Positions 1 through 9,206 are shown, counted from the first letter of the stretch. The stretch: DNA of 64,000 nt from Lysobacteraceae bacterium NML93-0793 (GCA_002324875.1 NTJG01000011.1:1-64000), one strand, 5' to 3'. Numbers and translations are program-made. The notes: generated by a model from the sequence alone, not told the origin.

Positions 1-126
1 GGGTTCCAGCGTGCGCGTCAGGCGCAGATAGGGATGGCCGACCGGCTTTGCGATCGTGCCGCCGGTGTCGGACGCGGCGAAGCCGCCGACGTCGTGCACC
101 TGCAGGCCGATGCCGTGTCCGATGCC
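1..126 (-). pseudogene. pepQ: PepQ (Xaa-Pro dipeptidase) fragment, cut off at its N-terminal side
   Basis: Reading the minus strand from about 126 to 1 gives a PepQ-like stretch with the M24 metal-site motif [16 protein letters not shown] followed by [12 protein letters not shown], the order seen in E. coli PepQ (GIGHPLGLQVHDVAGF, then YPYLRCTRILQP). In the family an H precedes the first G and about 240 residues lie upstream. Here the frame instead runs into sequence that is clearly a nitroreductase on the other strand. The gene continues off the left edge. This is seen directly; that it is a dead remnant, a deletion junction or an assembly join is inference. Confidence 0.55.
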
Positions 127-690
127 GCGCTCGACCAGCTCTTCCGCACCGCGCGCACCTACAACGGTTTCAGCGGCGAGATCGACGATGCCACCCTCCG
201 CCGCCTCTACGACCTGCTGAAGTTCGCACCGACGTCGGCCAATGCCTCGCCGGCGCGCTTCGTGTTCGTGAAGTCGGCCGAGGCCAAGGCCAAGCTGGCG
301 CCGGCGCTGAGCGAGGGCAATCTGGACAAGACGATGTCGGCGCCGGTGACGGTGATCATCGGCCACGACGAGGACTTCCACGAGAAGCTGCCGTTCCTGT
401 TCCCGCACACCGACGCCAAGAGCTGGTTCGACGGCCCGCGCGAGAACCGCCGCGAGGCCGCGTTCCGCAACGGCAGCCTGCAGGGCGCGTACCTGATTCT
501 CGCCGCGCGTGCGCTGGGCCTCGACACCGGCGCGATGTCGGGCTTCGACAACGCCAAGGTGGACGCCGCGTTCTTCGCCGGCACCGCGATCAAGTCGAAC
601 TTCCTGGTCAACCTCGGCATCGGTGATCCCTCGACCATTTTCCCGCGCTCGCCGCGGCTGCCGTTCGACGAAGCCGCGCGCATCGCCTGA
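115..690 (+). CDS. RutE/HadB-type malonic semialdehyde reductase (nitroreductase fold)
   Basis: Flavin-dependent nitroreductase-family oxidoreductase of the RutE subgroup, which reduces malonic semialdehyde to 3-hydroxypropionate in pyrimidine degradation or detoxifies related aldehydes. The protein of about 191 residues starts [18 protein letters not shown], the usual RutE N-terminus, and contains the [19 protein letters not shown]-phosphate region and the [15 protein letters not shown] segment. I chose GTG at 115 because homology begins there. An ATG at 34 in the same frame would add 27 residues that are really antisense pepQ sequence. No rut operon neighbours are present, so the substrate is uncertain. 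The reading frame is intact, but any native upstream region has been replaced by pepQ sequence. Confidence 0.75.
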   Translation: MSDAALDQLFRTARTYNGFSGEIDDATLRRLYDLLKFAPTSANASPARFVFVKSAEAKAKLAPALSEGNLDKTMSAPVTVIIGHDEDFHEKLPFLFPHTDAKSWFDGPRENRREAAFRNGSLQGAYLILAARALGLDTGAMSGFDNAKVDAAFFAGTAIKSNFLVNLGIGDPSTIFPRSPRLPFDEAARIA

Positions 691-754
691 GTGCATTGAA
701 ATCCCGCGCGGCCGCCGGTCGCGTGTTCCACCCCACACCACCAGGAGTCCTCCC

Positions 755-1465
755 ATGCGCACCCCCCGTCTGCTGCTGCTCCCGCTTGCCGCCGCCATCG
801 CGCTCGCCGCCTGCGCCCAGCAGGACAACGCCCCCGCCGGTACCACCGAAACGCCCGCTGCCGCGCCCGCGGTCGACGCGCCGACCGGCCCCGACGCCGC
901 CGCCACGCCGATCACCGGTGTCTCGGGCACCTACATCCTCGATCCCGCGCACACCGACGTCATCGCGCAGTGGAGCCATTTCGGCTTCTCCAACCCGATC
1001 GCGCACTTCGGCGAGGTCGAGGGCCAGATCGTCTACGACGCCGACAACGTCGCCAATTCCTCGGTCGAGGTGACGCTGCCGCTGTCGGGCCTGAACTCCC
1101 ATGTCGCCGCGTTCGACGAGCACCTGCGCAGCAGCGATTTCTTCGATGCGGCGAACTTCCCGAACGCGACCTTCCGCAGCACTGCGGTCGAGAGCGCCGG
1201 CACCAACCGCCTGCGCGTCACCGGTGATCTGACGATCAAGGACAACACCCGCCCGGTGGTGCTCGACGTCACCATCAACAAGTTCGGTGAGCAGCCGATG
1301 GCCAAGCGCGCGGCGGCCGGTTTCGACGCCACGGCGCAGATCAAGCGCAGCGATTTCGGCGTCGGCGCCTACGCGCCCAACGTCAGCGACGAGGTCGAGC
1401 TGCGCATCACCACCGAAGCGGTGGTCGCGGAAGACGCGGCGTCGGCGGCCGCCCAAGCCGAGTGA
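755..1465 (+). CDS. YceI-family lipoprotein
   Basis: Periplasmic lipocalin-like YceI domain protein of 236 aa. YceI proteins bind polyisoprenoid-type lipids in a beta-barrel and are often stress- or base-induced. The N-terminus is a lipoprotein signal with lipobox ALAAC (Cys20), followed by an Ala/Pro/Thr-rich linker to about residue 50. The YceI domain runs from GTYILDPAHTDV through LRSSDFFDAANFPNATF and LTIKDNTRPVVLDV to near the C-terminus. The ATG at 755 is preceded by AGGAG at 743-747. A hairpin (1545-1570) follows and may end the transcript. Lipidation and location are inferred from the signal; no partner is visible. Confidence 0.85.
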   Translation: MRTPRLLLLPLAAAIALAACAQQDNAPAGTTETPAAAPAVDAPTGPDAAATPITGVSGTYILDPAHTDVIAQWSHFGFSNPIAHFGEVEGQIVYDADNVANSSVEVTLPLSGLNSHVAAFDEHLRSSDFFDAANFPNATFRSTAVESAGTNRLRVTGDLTIKDNTRPVVLDVTINKFGEQPMAKRAAAGFDATAQIKRSDFGVGAYAPNVSDEVELRITTEAVVAEDAASAAAQAE

Positions 1466-1544
1466 CACTCGCCGCCGCCTGCGGCAGCGTGGGGCCCGGT
1501 GCGACCGGGCTCTCTATCGGCGCCGCCGCGTGCGGCGTCGCTCC

Positions 1545-1570
1545 GATCCCGCCGGCATTCCGGCGGGATC
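1545..1570 (+). terminator. Terminator-like hairpin after the YceI gene
   Basis: An 11-bp perfect inverted repeat (1545-1555 with 1560-1570) has a 4-nt loop. Only GTT follows rather than a T-run, so it is a weak intrinsic terminator at best. Confidence 0.4.
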
Positions 1571-1625
1571 GTTCCATCGGCGGCCCGCATCGCGGCCCGT
1601 CGGATCCGTTCACGCGAGGTGCGTC

Positions 1626-2336
1626 ATGAAACTCCATCGTCCCGCCGACGCCCGCGGCCACGTCCGCACCGACTGGCTCGACAGCCGCCACAGCTTCTCC
1701 TTCGGCCATTTCCACGACCCCGAATGGATGGGCTTCGGCGCGTTGCGCGTGCTCAACGAGGATCGCGTGGCGCCGGGCGCGGGATTTCCCACCCATGGCC
1801 ACGCCAACATGGAGATCCTCAGTTACGTGCTCGATGGCGCGCTGGCGCACAAGGACGATGCCGGCGGCGCCGGCATCCTGCGGCCGGGCGAACTGCAATG
1901 GATGGGCGCCGGGCACGGGATCGAACACAGCGAATTCAATGCCGCGGCCGACGCGCCGGTGCATTTCCTGCAGATCTGGATCCAGCCCGACCGCGTGAAC
2001 CTGCCGCCCGGCCATGCGCAGCAGGCGTTCGCCGGCCAGGACCGGCGCGGTCGCTGGGTCACCCTGGTCTCGCCCGACGGGCGCGACGGCAGTCTCGCCA
2101 TCCGCCAGCAGGCCACGCTGCAGGGCACGTGGCTGGCGACCGGTGAGCGGGTCGAGGCGGCTCTGTCGGTCGATCGCCGCTACTGGCTGCAGGTGGCGCG
2201 GGGCGCGGTGGACGTGGACGGCCAGCGTCTGCAGGCCGGCGATGCGCTGGCCTGGGTGGACGAGGCGACCACGCTGGTGCTCGACGGCGTCGACGCGGAC
2301 CCGGCCGACATCCTGTTGTTCACGCTGCCGCGCTGA
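1626..2336 (+). CDS. Pirin family protein (YhaK-type bicupin)
   Basis: Cytoplasmic bicupin of 236 aa, the length typical of short YhaK/pirin-like proteins. Pirins bind a metal in the N-terminal cupin; some have quercetinase activity and others act as redox-sensing cofactors. The diagnostic N-terminal features are present: SRHSFSFGHFHDPEWMGFGALRVLNED, split by the cupin motif FPTHGHANMEI (metal-ligand His pair) and HSEFN. The C-terminal cupin from about residue 150 lacks the metal His cluster, as usual. The ATG at 1626 lies just after GAGGTGCG. No functional partner is evident among the neighbours. Confidence 0.85.
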   Translation: MKLHRPADARGHVRTDWLDSRHSFSFGHFHDPEWMGFGALRVLNEDRVAPGAGFPTHGHANMEILSYVLDGALAHKDDAGGAGILRPGELQWMGAGHGIEHSEFNAAADAPVHFLQIWIQPDRVNLPPGHAQQAFAGQDRRGRWVTLVSPDGRDGSLAIRQQATLQGTWLATGERVEAALSVDRRYWLQVARGAVDVDGQRLQAGDALAWVDEATTLVLDGVDADPADILLFTLPR

Positions 2337-2497
2337 GGGCGCGCAGCGGCAATCGGCGCCGACGCCGGATGCCCGCCGCGTGGCGTGTGCGCACTGCGCC
2401 GGTGCCGTATCCGGACCGCGTCGTGGCGGCCTGCGCCGACGCGGGCCGGCCGGCACGCTAGAATGACGGCCTCCCACGTTCGATCGACGCCGCCGAC

Positions 2498-2698
2498 ATG
2501 ACCGCAGCCCCCGTCCAGCCGACGCAAGCCAATGCCGCGAAGCAGTACGAGGTGCGTCGCGCCGATCTGCCGCTGAGCTGCCCGCTGCCGTCGATGGCGC
2601 TGTGGAACTCGCATCCGCGCGTCTATCTGCCGATCGAGGCCGAAGGCGGCCAGTCCGATTGTCCGTACTGCGGCGCCCATTTCGTCCTCGTCGACTGA
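2498..2698 (+). CDS. zf-CHCC zinc-finger protein
   Basis: Small 66-aa protein of the zf-CHCC family, related to the NDUFS6 subunit of mitochondrial complex I. Zinc ligands visible are C of LSCPLP, H of NSHPRVYLPIE and the CPYCGAHF pair, giving C-x-H-x-CxxC. The bacterial members are of unknown function. The gene ends 22 bp before the glycosyltransferase start, so the two may be co-transcribed. Confidence 0.8.
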   Translation: MTAAPVQPTQANAAKQYEVRRADLPLSCPLPSMALWNSHPRVYLPIEAEGGQSDCPYCGAHFVLVD

Positions 2699-2720
2699 GC
2701 GCGCCCGCGCGCTGCGGCCC

Positions 2721-3836
2721 GTGCGCCGCCCGCTGACCGTCGTCCAGTTGCTGCCCGCCTTGTCGTCCGGTGGCGTCGAACGCTCCACGATCGAAATCTC
2801 GGCGGCGCTGGTCGCGGCCGGACATCGCGCGATCGTCGTCTCGGCCGGTGGCCGTCTGGAATCCGCGCTGCGCGCGACCGGGGGCGAACACGTCACCCTC
2901 GACATCGGCGCCAAGCGTCCCTGGGTGTTGCGCCACGTGCCCGCGTTGCAGCGCCTGTTCGAGACCGCGGACATCGTGCATGCGCGCTCGCGGGTACCCG
3001 CGTGGCTGGGTTGGCTGGCGCTGCGCCGGATGCCGGCCGCGCGCCGGCCGCACTTCGTCACCACGATGCACGGACTGAATTCGCCGTCGCGCTACAGCGC
3101 CATCATGGCGCGCGGCGAGCGCGTGATCTGCGTGTCGAACACCGTGCGGGACTATCTGCTGCGGCATTACCCGCGCACCGACCCCACGCGTTTGCGGGTG
3201 ATTCCGCGCGGAATCGATACGGCGCAGTTTCCGCCCGCGCCGTGGCCCGATCGCGCGACCCGCGCCGCGGTGGCCGCGCAGCACCCGACGCTCGGCGGCG
3301 ACGGCCCGCTGCTGCTGTTGCCCGGGCGCGGCACCCGGCTCAAGGGCCACGGCGATGCGCTGGCGCTGCTGGCCGCGCTGCGCGCCGACGGCACGGATGC
3401 GCGGTTGTGGATGCCGGGCGCGCGCGAGGCCGGGCGCGAGGCCTACATTGCTACGCTGGAGCGCGAGGCCGAGGGCCTGGGCTGCGCACGGGCGCTGGCG
3501 ATCACCGCGCCGACCGCTGCGATCGCCCAGGCCTACGCAGCGAGTGATCTGGTGCTGCAGCTCTCGCGCAAACCCGAGGCCTTCGGGCGCACCGTCGTCG
3601 AAGCGCTGGCATCGGCACGGCCGGTGCTGGGCTGGGCGCATGGCGGCGTGGGCGAACTGCTGACCGAACTGCAGCCCGAAGGCGCGGTCGCACCGTTCGA
3701 TGCGCACGCACTGGCGCAGGCGGCGCGCGCGCTGCTCGCACGACCTCCGGCGCGAGCCGGTACGATGCCCTACACCCTGCGTGCCATGCAGGATGCAACG
3801 CTTGCGGTCTATGACGAATTCGACGACGACAACTGA
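2721..3836 (+). CDS. Glycosyltransferase family 4 protein
   Basis: Probable LPS or capsule sugar transferase of 371 aa with GT-B fold. The N-terminal domain opens VVQLLPALSSGGVERSTIE, the glycine loop of GT4 enzymes. The C-terminal nucleotide-sugar domain holds VIPRGIDTAQF (about residue 165), LLLPGRGTRLKGH, and the EX7E-type element EAFGRTVVEALASARPVLG (about residue 290). The GTG start at 2721 is the only start close to the homologous N-terminus and follows the zinc-protein gene directly. Its end overlaps the next gene by 26 bp, so translation of the pair is probably coupled. Donor and acceptor sugars cannot be told from the sequence. Confidence 0.85.
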   Translation: MRRPLTVVQLLPALSSGGVERSTIEISAALVAAGHRAIVVSAGGRLESALRATGGEHVTLDIGAKRPWVLRHVPALQRLFETADIVHARSRVPAWLGWLALRRMPAARRPHFVTTMHGLNSPSRYSAIMARGERVICVSNTVRDYLLRHYPRTDPTRLRVIPRGIDTAQFPPAPWPDRATRAAVAAQHPTLGGDGPLLLLPGRGTRLKGHGDALALLAALRADGTDARLWMPGAREAGREAYIATLEREAEGLGCARALAITAPTAAIAQAYAASDLVLQLSRKPEAFGRTVVEALASARPVLGWAHGGVGELLTELQPEGAVAPFDAHALAQAARALLARPPARAGTMPYTLRAMQDATLAVYDEFDDDN

Positions 3837-5163
3837 GACCGGCACCGCGCGTGCGCCGCGCACCGTGGGCTGGCGCTGGGCGCCGCACTGGGTGCTGGCG
3901 TTCGTGATCCTGTGGCCGGCGCCGGGCTACGCCGAGGGCGTGATGGTGCTCGGCGCGCTCGCCGCGATCGTGCTGCTGCTCCGCGCGCGCTTCCGCGGCG
4001 GCGCGGCGCTGTTGAGTCCGGGCGCCTGGGCGTTGAGCAGCGTGCTGTTCTTCGCCTACTGGATGCCGCAGTTGCTGTCGGCGATCGATTCCGTGGACCC
4101 GGGCCGCGCGCTGCGCGAAGCCCTGGTGGACCTGCGCTATCTGCCGTTCCTGTGGCTGGTGGCCTCGGCCGTCGCCACGCGCCGCGCGCGGCGCGTCACG
4201 CTCGGCGGCCTGGCGATCATCGTCGCGGTGTGGACGCTCGATGCACTGGCCGAAGTCGTGCTGGGCACCAGCCCGCTGTTCTTCGGGATCGACCAGCTCA
4301 AACAGCTGATCAGTAACCGGCCGATGTGTTCGCTCGAGGAGCTGGCGCGGGCCGACCGCGTCGGCGGGGTGCTCGGGCCGTGCAATCTCAAGCTCGGCAT
4401 CGTGCTGGCCAGCCTGTCGCCGTTCGCGCTGTATGCGGCGGGACGCCGCTTCGGCGCCGTCGGCTGGGTCCTGTCGGCGGCGGCCATCGGCGTGGTGCTG
4501 TTGTTCGCCGGCTCACGCGCCTCCTGGCTGACTTACGCACTGGTCCTGCTGTTCTCGGGCTGGCGCCTGCTCGGCTGGAAGGGGCTGTCGGCGGTGTTCG
4601 CCGGCGGTCTGGTGATCGCCACTGCGGTCACGCTGCTCTCGCCGCAGGTGCGCGAGCGCGTGGAGCGGACGGTCATGGGCCTGTCGGCAGACCAGGACCA
4701 GGTGGACACCGCGTTGTCGGGCCGCGCCCGGATCTGGGAGGCCGCGACCTGCATGATCCGCACGCATCCGATCAACGGCGTCGGTGCGCGGGGCTTCCGC
4801 GAGGCGTTTCCTGCCTGCGATCCGCAGGCAGGCGAGCTCGCCGCCTGGGGCGAGGGGCCGGCGCTGCACGCGCACCAGATCGTGCTCGAGGTGGCCAGCG
4901 AGACCGGGGCGATCGGTCTGCTGCTGTGGCTGGCCGGTGTCGCCCTGGCGTGGCGCGCCTGGCGCTTCGCCGCGTCCGAGGCGCGCGACCGCGCGCGTCC
5001 GGCCATGCTGGCGCTGGCGGTGACGGTGTTCCCGCTCAACACGCATCTGGCGTTCTATTCGACGTTCTGGGGCGGCTTCACGCTGCTGCTGTGCGCCTTG
5101 TATGCCGGCAGCCTGCTGGCCCGCGACGAGCCGCCGCCCGCGCCGCGCGCGGCGATCCAGTAA
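3811..5163 (+). CDS. O-antigen ligase family membrane protein (WaaL/RfaL-like)
   Basis: Integral membrane protein of 450 aa with roughly ten to eleven hydrophobic segments and the Wzy_C/ligase domain. The large periplasmic loop carries LSGRARIWEAATCMIRTHPI and HAHQIVLEVASETGAIG, the region where O-antigen ligases have their conserved Arg and His. Such proteins join O-polysaccharide to lipid A-core or polymerise O units. The ATG at 3811 sits inside the end of the glycosyltransferase gene (26-bp overlap). The longer in-frame start at 3700 would be antisense to nothing but is Arg-rich and unlike family N-termini. A hairpin follows the stop by one base. Together with LpxL and WaaA nearby this makes an LPS neighbourhood. 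Confidence 0.8.
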   Translation: MTNSTTTTETGTARAPRTVGWRWAPHWVLAFVILWPAPGYAEGVMVLGALAAIVLLLRARFRGGAALLSPGAWALSSVLFFAYWMPQLLSAIDSVDPGRALREALVDLRYLPFLWLVASAVATRRARRVTLGGLAIIVAVWTLDALAEVVLGTSPLFFGIDQLKQLISNRPMCSLEELARADRVGGVLGPCNLKLGIVLASLSPFALYAAGRRFGAVGWVLSAAAIGVVLLFAGSRASWLTYALVLLFSGWRLLGWKGLSAVFAGGLVIATAVTLLSPQVRERVERTVMGLSADQDQVDTALSGRARIWEAATCMIRTHPINGVGARGFREAFPACDPQAGELAAWGEGPALHAHQIVLEVASETGAIGLLLWLAGVALAWRAWRFAASEARDRARPAMLALAVTVFPLNTHLAFYSTFWGGFTLLLCALYAGSLLARDEPPPAPRAAIQ

Positions 5164-5164
5164 T

Positions 5165-5189
5165 CCCGCGCAGGAATCGCCTGCGCGGG
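5165..5189 (+). terminator. Hairpin directly after the O-antigen ligase stop codon
   Basis: A 10-bp perfect stem (5165-5174 with 5180-5189) has a 5-nt loop and begins one base after the TAA. No T-run follows. The stretch 5190-5447 after it shows no gene on either strand. Confidence 0.5.
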
Positions 5190-5447
5190 AGCAGGGTTGC
5201 GCTTGTACCTGTGTTTCGACGTCGGGGTGCCGGTTTCGGGACGCGTGTGTCCAAGGAGCGGCAGACCGATGCGCGCGGGTCGCGTCGTCCTCGGGACACG
5301 TGCGCCCTCGGGGCTCGAACCTCGTCGTGGCCGGCCGGCGCGAGGCTGACGCCTGCATGCGACGCGGTGCGAGCGGCGCCGCGTCCGCGCGCTGGTTCGC
5401 ACCCGGATGTCGGGATCGCCGGTGGGCGCACACGTGGTGCGCGTGCC

Positions 5448-6365
5448 TCAGTCGTAGAGCGCGACGCCGTCCGGTTGCCGCTTGAAGCGGCGATGGATCC
5501 ACAGGTACTGGTCGGGGGCGGCGCGTGCCATCGCTTCGATACCGGCCATCACGGTGGCGGTGTCGGCGGTCGCGTCTTCGGACGGATAGGGGGCGAGCAC
5601 CGGTGACAGCGTCAAGGTGTAGCCGCCATCCTCGCGTCGGCGGTGGCCGAACAGCACGACGGCCGCGCCCGACATGCGCGCGAGCTGGTGGGTCGAGGTC
5701 AGGCTGTGCGCCGGCCGGCCGAAGAACGGCACGTAGACCGCATCGCCGCCGCTGGGATCCTGGTCGGGCGCGTACCAGAGCAGGCCTCCGCGCTTGAGAT
5801 GACGCACCGTGCCGCGCACGTCGCGTTTGGGGAACATCGCCGCGGCATAGCGTTCGCGGCCACGGCGTACGGCCCACTCCATCGCCGCCTCGCTGTGCGG
5901 GCGGTACATGCCGGCCAGGGGGACGTGGTCGCACATCAGGCGGCCGCAGACTTCGAGCGTGGTGAAGTGGCCCGAGACCACGATGACGCCGCGTCCGCCG
6001 GCACGCGCGGCCTCGATGTGTTCCAGCCCCTCGACGACGAGGCCGCGGCGCAAGGGCGCGACCGAGCCCCACCAGGCACGGCCGAACTCGAACAGGCCGA
6101 TGCCGAGCGAATGGAAATGCGCGCGCAGCAGCGCGGCGCGCGCGGTCGCATCGAGCTCGGGCAGACAGAGTTCGAGATTGCGCGCGGCAACGCGTCGCCG
6201 AGCGGACAACACCTGGCGCAGCACATCGCCGATCAGGCGGCCGAGCGCGCGCTGCAACGCCCAGGGCAGGCGCGCCGCCAACGCCATCAGGCCGATGCCG
6301 CACCAGGCAGCCCAGTGGCGTGGCGCGAGCGGGGGGCGGGGGCGGAGCGGAGGCGCGGACGACAT
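5448..6365 (-). CDS. lpxL: LpxL/HtrB-like lipid A lauroyl acyltransferase
   Basis: Inner-membrane acyltransferase of 305 aa that adds a secondary acyl chain to lipid A. It has one N-terminal hydrophobic segment (about residues 18-40), the catalytic HX4E motif HFTTLE (H133, E138), the RPHSEAAMEW region and the C-terminal IHRRFKRQP typical of LpxL/LpxM. The ATG at 6365 was chosen because upstream codons to 6464 are not family-like. It is divergent from waaA, with a 115-bp spacer serving both. Acting with WaaA it belongs to Kdo2-lipid A assembly. Whether laurate or another chain is used is unknown. Confidence 0.85.
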   Translation of the reverse strand: MSSAPPLRPRPPLAPRHWAAWCGIGLMALAARLPWALQRALGRLIGDVLRQVLSARRRVAARNLELCLPELDATARAALLRAHFHSLGIGLFEFGRAWWGSVAPLRRGLVVEGLEHIEAARAGGRGVIVVSGHFTTLEVCGRLMCDHVPLAGMYRPHSEAAMEWAVRRGRERYAAAMFPKRDVRGTVRHLKRGGLLWYAPDQDPSGGDAVYVPFFGRPAHSLTSTHQLARMSGAAVVLFGHRRREDGGYTLTLSPVLAPYPSEDATADTATVMAGIEAMARAAPDQYLWIHRRFKRQPDGVALYD

Positions 6366-6480
6366 GCGGCCATTGTAGAAGCTGCGCGTCGTTGCGCCGC
6401 GCGTCGCGATGCAGCACGCAGACGCCCGATCCCGAATCCCGAAATCCGATCCCCGCGCGCCCATCCGCTATCCTGTCGCG

Positions 6481-7818
6481 ATGCCGCCCGACCTCTCCGA
6501 ACGACTGCTGCGCGGCCTGTATTCGACCCTGCTGGTCGTGCTCGCGCCGGTCACGGTGTATCACCTCATCTGGCGCGGTTTCCGCCAGCCGGCGTATTTC
6601 CAGCGCTGGAACGAGCGCTACGGTGTCTACGGGGTCGCGCCCCGGCCGACGCCGGTCTGGGTGCACGCGGTGTCGGTGGGCGAGGTCAATGCGGCGGCGC
6701 CCTTGATCAATGCGCTGTTGGCGCGGGATCCGGCGCGCCGCGTCCTGGTCACCACGATCACGCCGACCGGCTCCGAGCGCGTCCGGGCGCTGTGGGGCAG
6801 CCGCGTCGAACACGTCTACCTGCCCTACGACCTGTCGGGCGCGGTGCGGCGGTTCCTGGGGCACTTCCGGCCTGCGGTCGGTCTGATCGTCGAAACCGAG
6901 CTGTGGCCGAACCTGCTGTTCTGCTGTCGCGACACGGGCATTCCCACCGCGATCGTCAACGCCCGGCTGTCCGCCCGCTCGCTGCGCGGCTATCGCGTGC
7001 TGCGGCCGCTGGTCGGGCGGGCGCTGCGTACGGTGGGCAAGGTGGCCACGCAGTCATCCGACGACGGCCGCCGCTTCGTCAAGCTCGGCGCGCTGCGCGA
7101 GCGCGTGTTCGACACCGGCAATCTCAAGTACGACATCGCCATCGACGAGACCGCAGTGGCGGCGCTGAAGACCGAGTTCGCCATGCGTGCGGGCGGACGG
7201 CCGGTGTGGATCGCCGCCAGCACGCATCCGGGCGAGGAAGCCATCGTCATCGACCTGCATCGCCGGCTGCGCGCGCGCTGGCCGGATCTGCTGCTGGTCT
7301 GGGCGCCGCGGCATCCCGAGCGCTTCCGCGGCGCGGCGCAACTCGCGGTCGAGGCCGGCTGGCGCGTGGCCACGCGCGCGATGACGACATGGCCCGATGC
7401 CGGCGACGACGTCTTCGTGCTCGATACGCTGGGTGAGCTGGGCGCGTTCTTCGCGTGCGCGGATGTGGCCTTCGTCGGCGGCAGCCTGCAGGACATCGGC
7501 GGCCACAATCTGCTCGAACCGGCCGCGGTCGGCGTGCCCGTGGTCACCGGCCCGCACCTGCAGAACTTCACCGACATCGCGCGCCAGCTGGGCAAGGCCG
7601 GCGCGCTGCGTATCGGCGCCGACGCCGATGCGGTGCATGCGCATCTGGCCGAACTGCTCGGCGATGCCGACGCACGCGCGTCGATGGCCGGAGCGGGTCG
7701 CGCACTGGTCGCCGCCGGGCGCGGTGCGCTGCAGCGCACGCTGGCCCTGATCGAAACCGATCTTCCGGCGCCGGATACGACAACGGCGCGGATGCGATCC
7801 GCGCCGTTCGAGAACTGA
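6481..7818 (+). CDS. waaA: 3-deoxy-D-manno-octulosonic acid transferase (Kdo transferase)
   Basis: Transfers Kdo from CMP-Kdo to lipid IVA; GT30 family, membrane-anchored at the cytoplasmic face. The protein of 445 aa has an N-terminal anchor (LYSTLLVVLAPVTVYHLI), the catalytic-region motif HAVSVGEVNAAAPLI with the essential Glu, VETELWPNLL, ASTHPGEE and the C-terminal GGHNLLEPAAVGVPVVTGPH. The ATG at 6481 starts the conserved anchor; the longer frame from 6409 is Arg/Pro junk. It is convergent with tolC, ending 12 bp from it. Confidence 0.93.
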   Translation: MPPDLSERLLRGLYSTLLVVLAPVTVYHLIWRGFRQPAYFQRWNERYGVYGVAPRPTPVWVHAVSVGEVNAAAPLINALLARDPARRVLVTTITPTGSERVRALWGSRVEHVYLPYDLSGAVRRFLGHFRPAVGLIVETELWPNLLFCCRDTGIPTAIVNARLSARSLRGYRVLRPLVGRALRTVGKVATQSSDDGRRFVKLGALRERVFDTGNLKYDIAIDETAVAALKTEFAMRAGGRPVWIAASTHPGEEAIVIDLHRRLRARWPDLLLVWAPRHPERFRGAAQLAVEAGWRVATRAMTTWPDAGDDVFVLDTLGELGAFFACADVAFVGGSLQDIGGHNLLEPAAVGVPVVTGPHLQNFTDIARQLGKAGALRIGADADAVHAHLAELLGDADARASMAGAGRALVAAGRGALQRTLALIETDLPAPDTTTARMRSAPFEN

Positions 7819-7830
7819 CCCCGTCGCCGA

Positions 7831-9186
7831 TTACTGCGGCGGCGGATTCGCCTCGCCGGTGCCCGCCCCCATGCTGGCCACGTCGACCGTCAGCTGGCGG
7901 TTGATGTCCTGCAGGTTGCCGATGTCGAGCGTGCCGGCGGCCTGCTCCAGCAGCAGACGGCTCTGCAGGAAGTTGTACTTGGCGAACGCGTACTGCTGGC
8001 GCGCCGAGAACAGGTTCTGCTGGTTGATCAGCACGTCGATGACGGTGCGCGTGCCGACTTCCAGGCCGACCTGCGAGGCCTCGTATGCGCTGTTGGCCGA
8101 CACCAGGGCCAGACGGCGCGCCTCGACCTCGGTGATGCCTGCGACCAGGCCCTGGTAGGCGTTGCGCGTGTTGCGCTCGATCGCGCGGCGCTGCGCCTCG
8201 TACTGGTCGGCGGTGATGTCGCGCTGGGCGATCGACTGGCGCACGCGCGACTGGGTGATGCCGCCGGTGAAGATCGGCACGGTCAGCGTCACGCCGATGC
8301 TGTTGGTCTCGCCCTGGCGGCCGAGCGAACCGAGGTTGGCATCGCCCCAGGTATCGCTCTTGCCGTAGCTGGCGCCGAGGTCGAGCGTCGGCAGATGACC
8401 CGACTTCGCCGCGGCAACGCCGTGCTCGGACGCCGTGACCTGGTAGCGCAGCGCCTGCAGCTGCGGATTCTGCGCGAGCGCGGTCGCGACCCAGGCCTCG
8501 GCGTCGCGGCCTTCCGGCAGCTCGGGGGTGAAATCGTCCGGCAGGCCGCGCAGATCGCGGATTTCCGAGCCGGTGATCTCGGCCAGCGCCTGGTAGGCAT
8601 CCTGCAGCGCATTGCGCTGGACGATGGTGTTGGCGCGGGCGCCGTCGTACTGGGCACGGGCCTCGTGCACGTCGGTGATCGGCGCCAGGCCCACTTCGAG
8701 GCGCTTGTCGGCGAAATCGAACTGGCGGCGGAACGCGGCCTCGGCGGCCTCGGCGGCGGCCAGGGTCTCGGTGGCGATCAGCACGTCGAAATACGCCGCG
8801 GCGGTGCGTGTGATCAGCGCATCGTTGTCGGCATCGAGCTGGAAGTCGGCCGCGGTGCTCAACGCGCGCTGCGAACGAAGCGTGGCGATCTGACCCCAGT
8901 CGAACAGCACCTGGTTGGCGTTCACGCCATAGCTGCGTGTGCGGGCGCGTCCGGACACGCCCGCCACACGGCTGTCGGTCAACGATGCACTGCCGCCGAT
9001 CTGCGGCAGCAACGCGCCGCGCGCCTGCACCGCGCCTTCGCGGGTCGACAGGCGCTGCGATTCCGCGATCGACAGCGTGGGATCGTTGATGCGGGCCAGT
9101 TCGTAGGTCTGGACGAGATCGGCGGCCAGCAGCGGGCTGGACGTCAGGGCCAGCGCGAGCGACAGGAACAGGGGGCGGCGGAACAT
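7831..9186 (-). CDS. tolC: TolC family outer membrane efflux channel
   Basis: Outer-membrane channel of 451 aa forming a trimeric beta-barrel and periplasmic helical tunnel for type I secretion and RND/MFS efflux. The Sec signal ends SSPLLAA (about residue 21). Two OEP repeats follow: the first from DLVQTYELARINDPTL, the second from AWVATALAQNPQLQ, with TVPIFTGG and QLTVD near the C-terminus. Start ATG 9186 is preceded by AAGGA. It lies 20 bp downstream of pcm in the same direction, the usual arrangement in this family. The RND adaptor and pump at 10.8-15.2 kb lack their own channel gene and could use this one. Confidence 0.9.
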   Translation of the reverse strand: MFRRPLFLSLALALTSSPLLAADLVQTYELARINDPTLSIAESQRLSTREGAVQARGALLPQIGGSASLTDSRVAGVSGRARTRSYGVNANQVLFDWGQIATLRSQRALSTAADFQLDADNDALITRTAAAYFDVLIATETLAAAEAAEAAFRRQFDFADKRLEVGLAPITDVHEARAQYDGARANTIVQRNALQDAYQALAEITGSEIRDLRGLPDDFTPELPEGRDAEAWVATALAQNPQLQALRYQVTASEHGVAAAKSGHLPTLDLGASYGKSDTWGDANLGSLGRQGETNSIGVTLTVPIFTGGITQSRVRQSIAQRDITADQYEAQRRAIERNTRNAYQGLVAGITEVEARRLALVSANSAYEASQVGLEVGTRTVIDVLINQQNLFSARQQYAFAKYNFLQSRLLLEQAAGTLDIGNLQDINRQLTVDVASMGAGTGEANPPPQ

Positions 9187-9206
9187 CGGAAGATCCTTGG
9201 GAACGA

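Noticed and set aside
4513..6864. Minus-strand open frame of 783 codons across O-antigen ligase, lpxL and waaA
   Set aside because: It is out of frame with lpxL and reads as Arg/Pro-rich noise; the lpxL frame at 5448-6365 explains the real coding.
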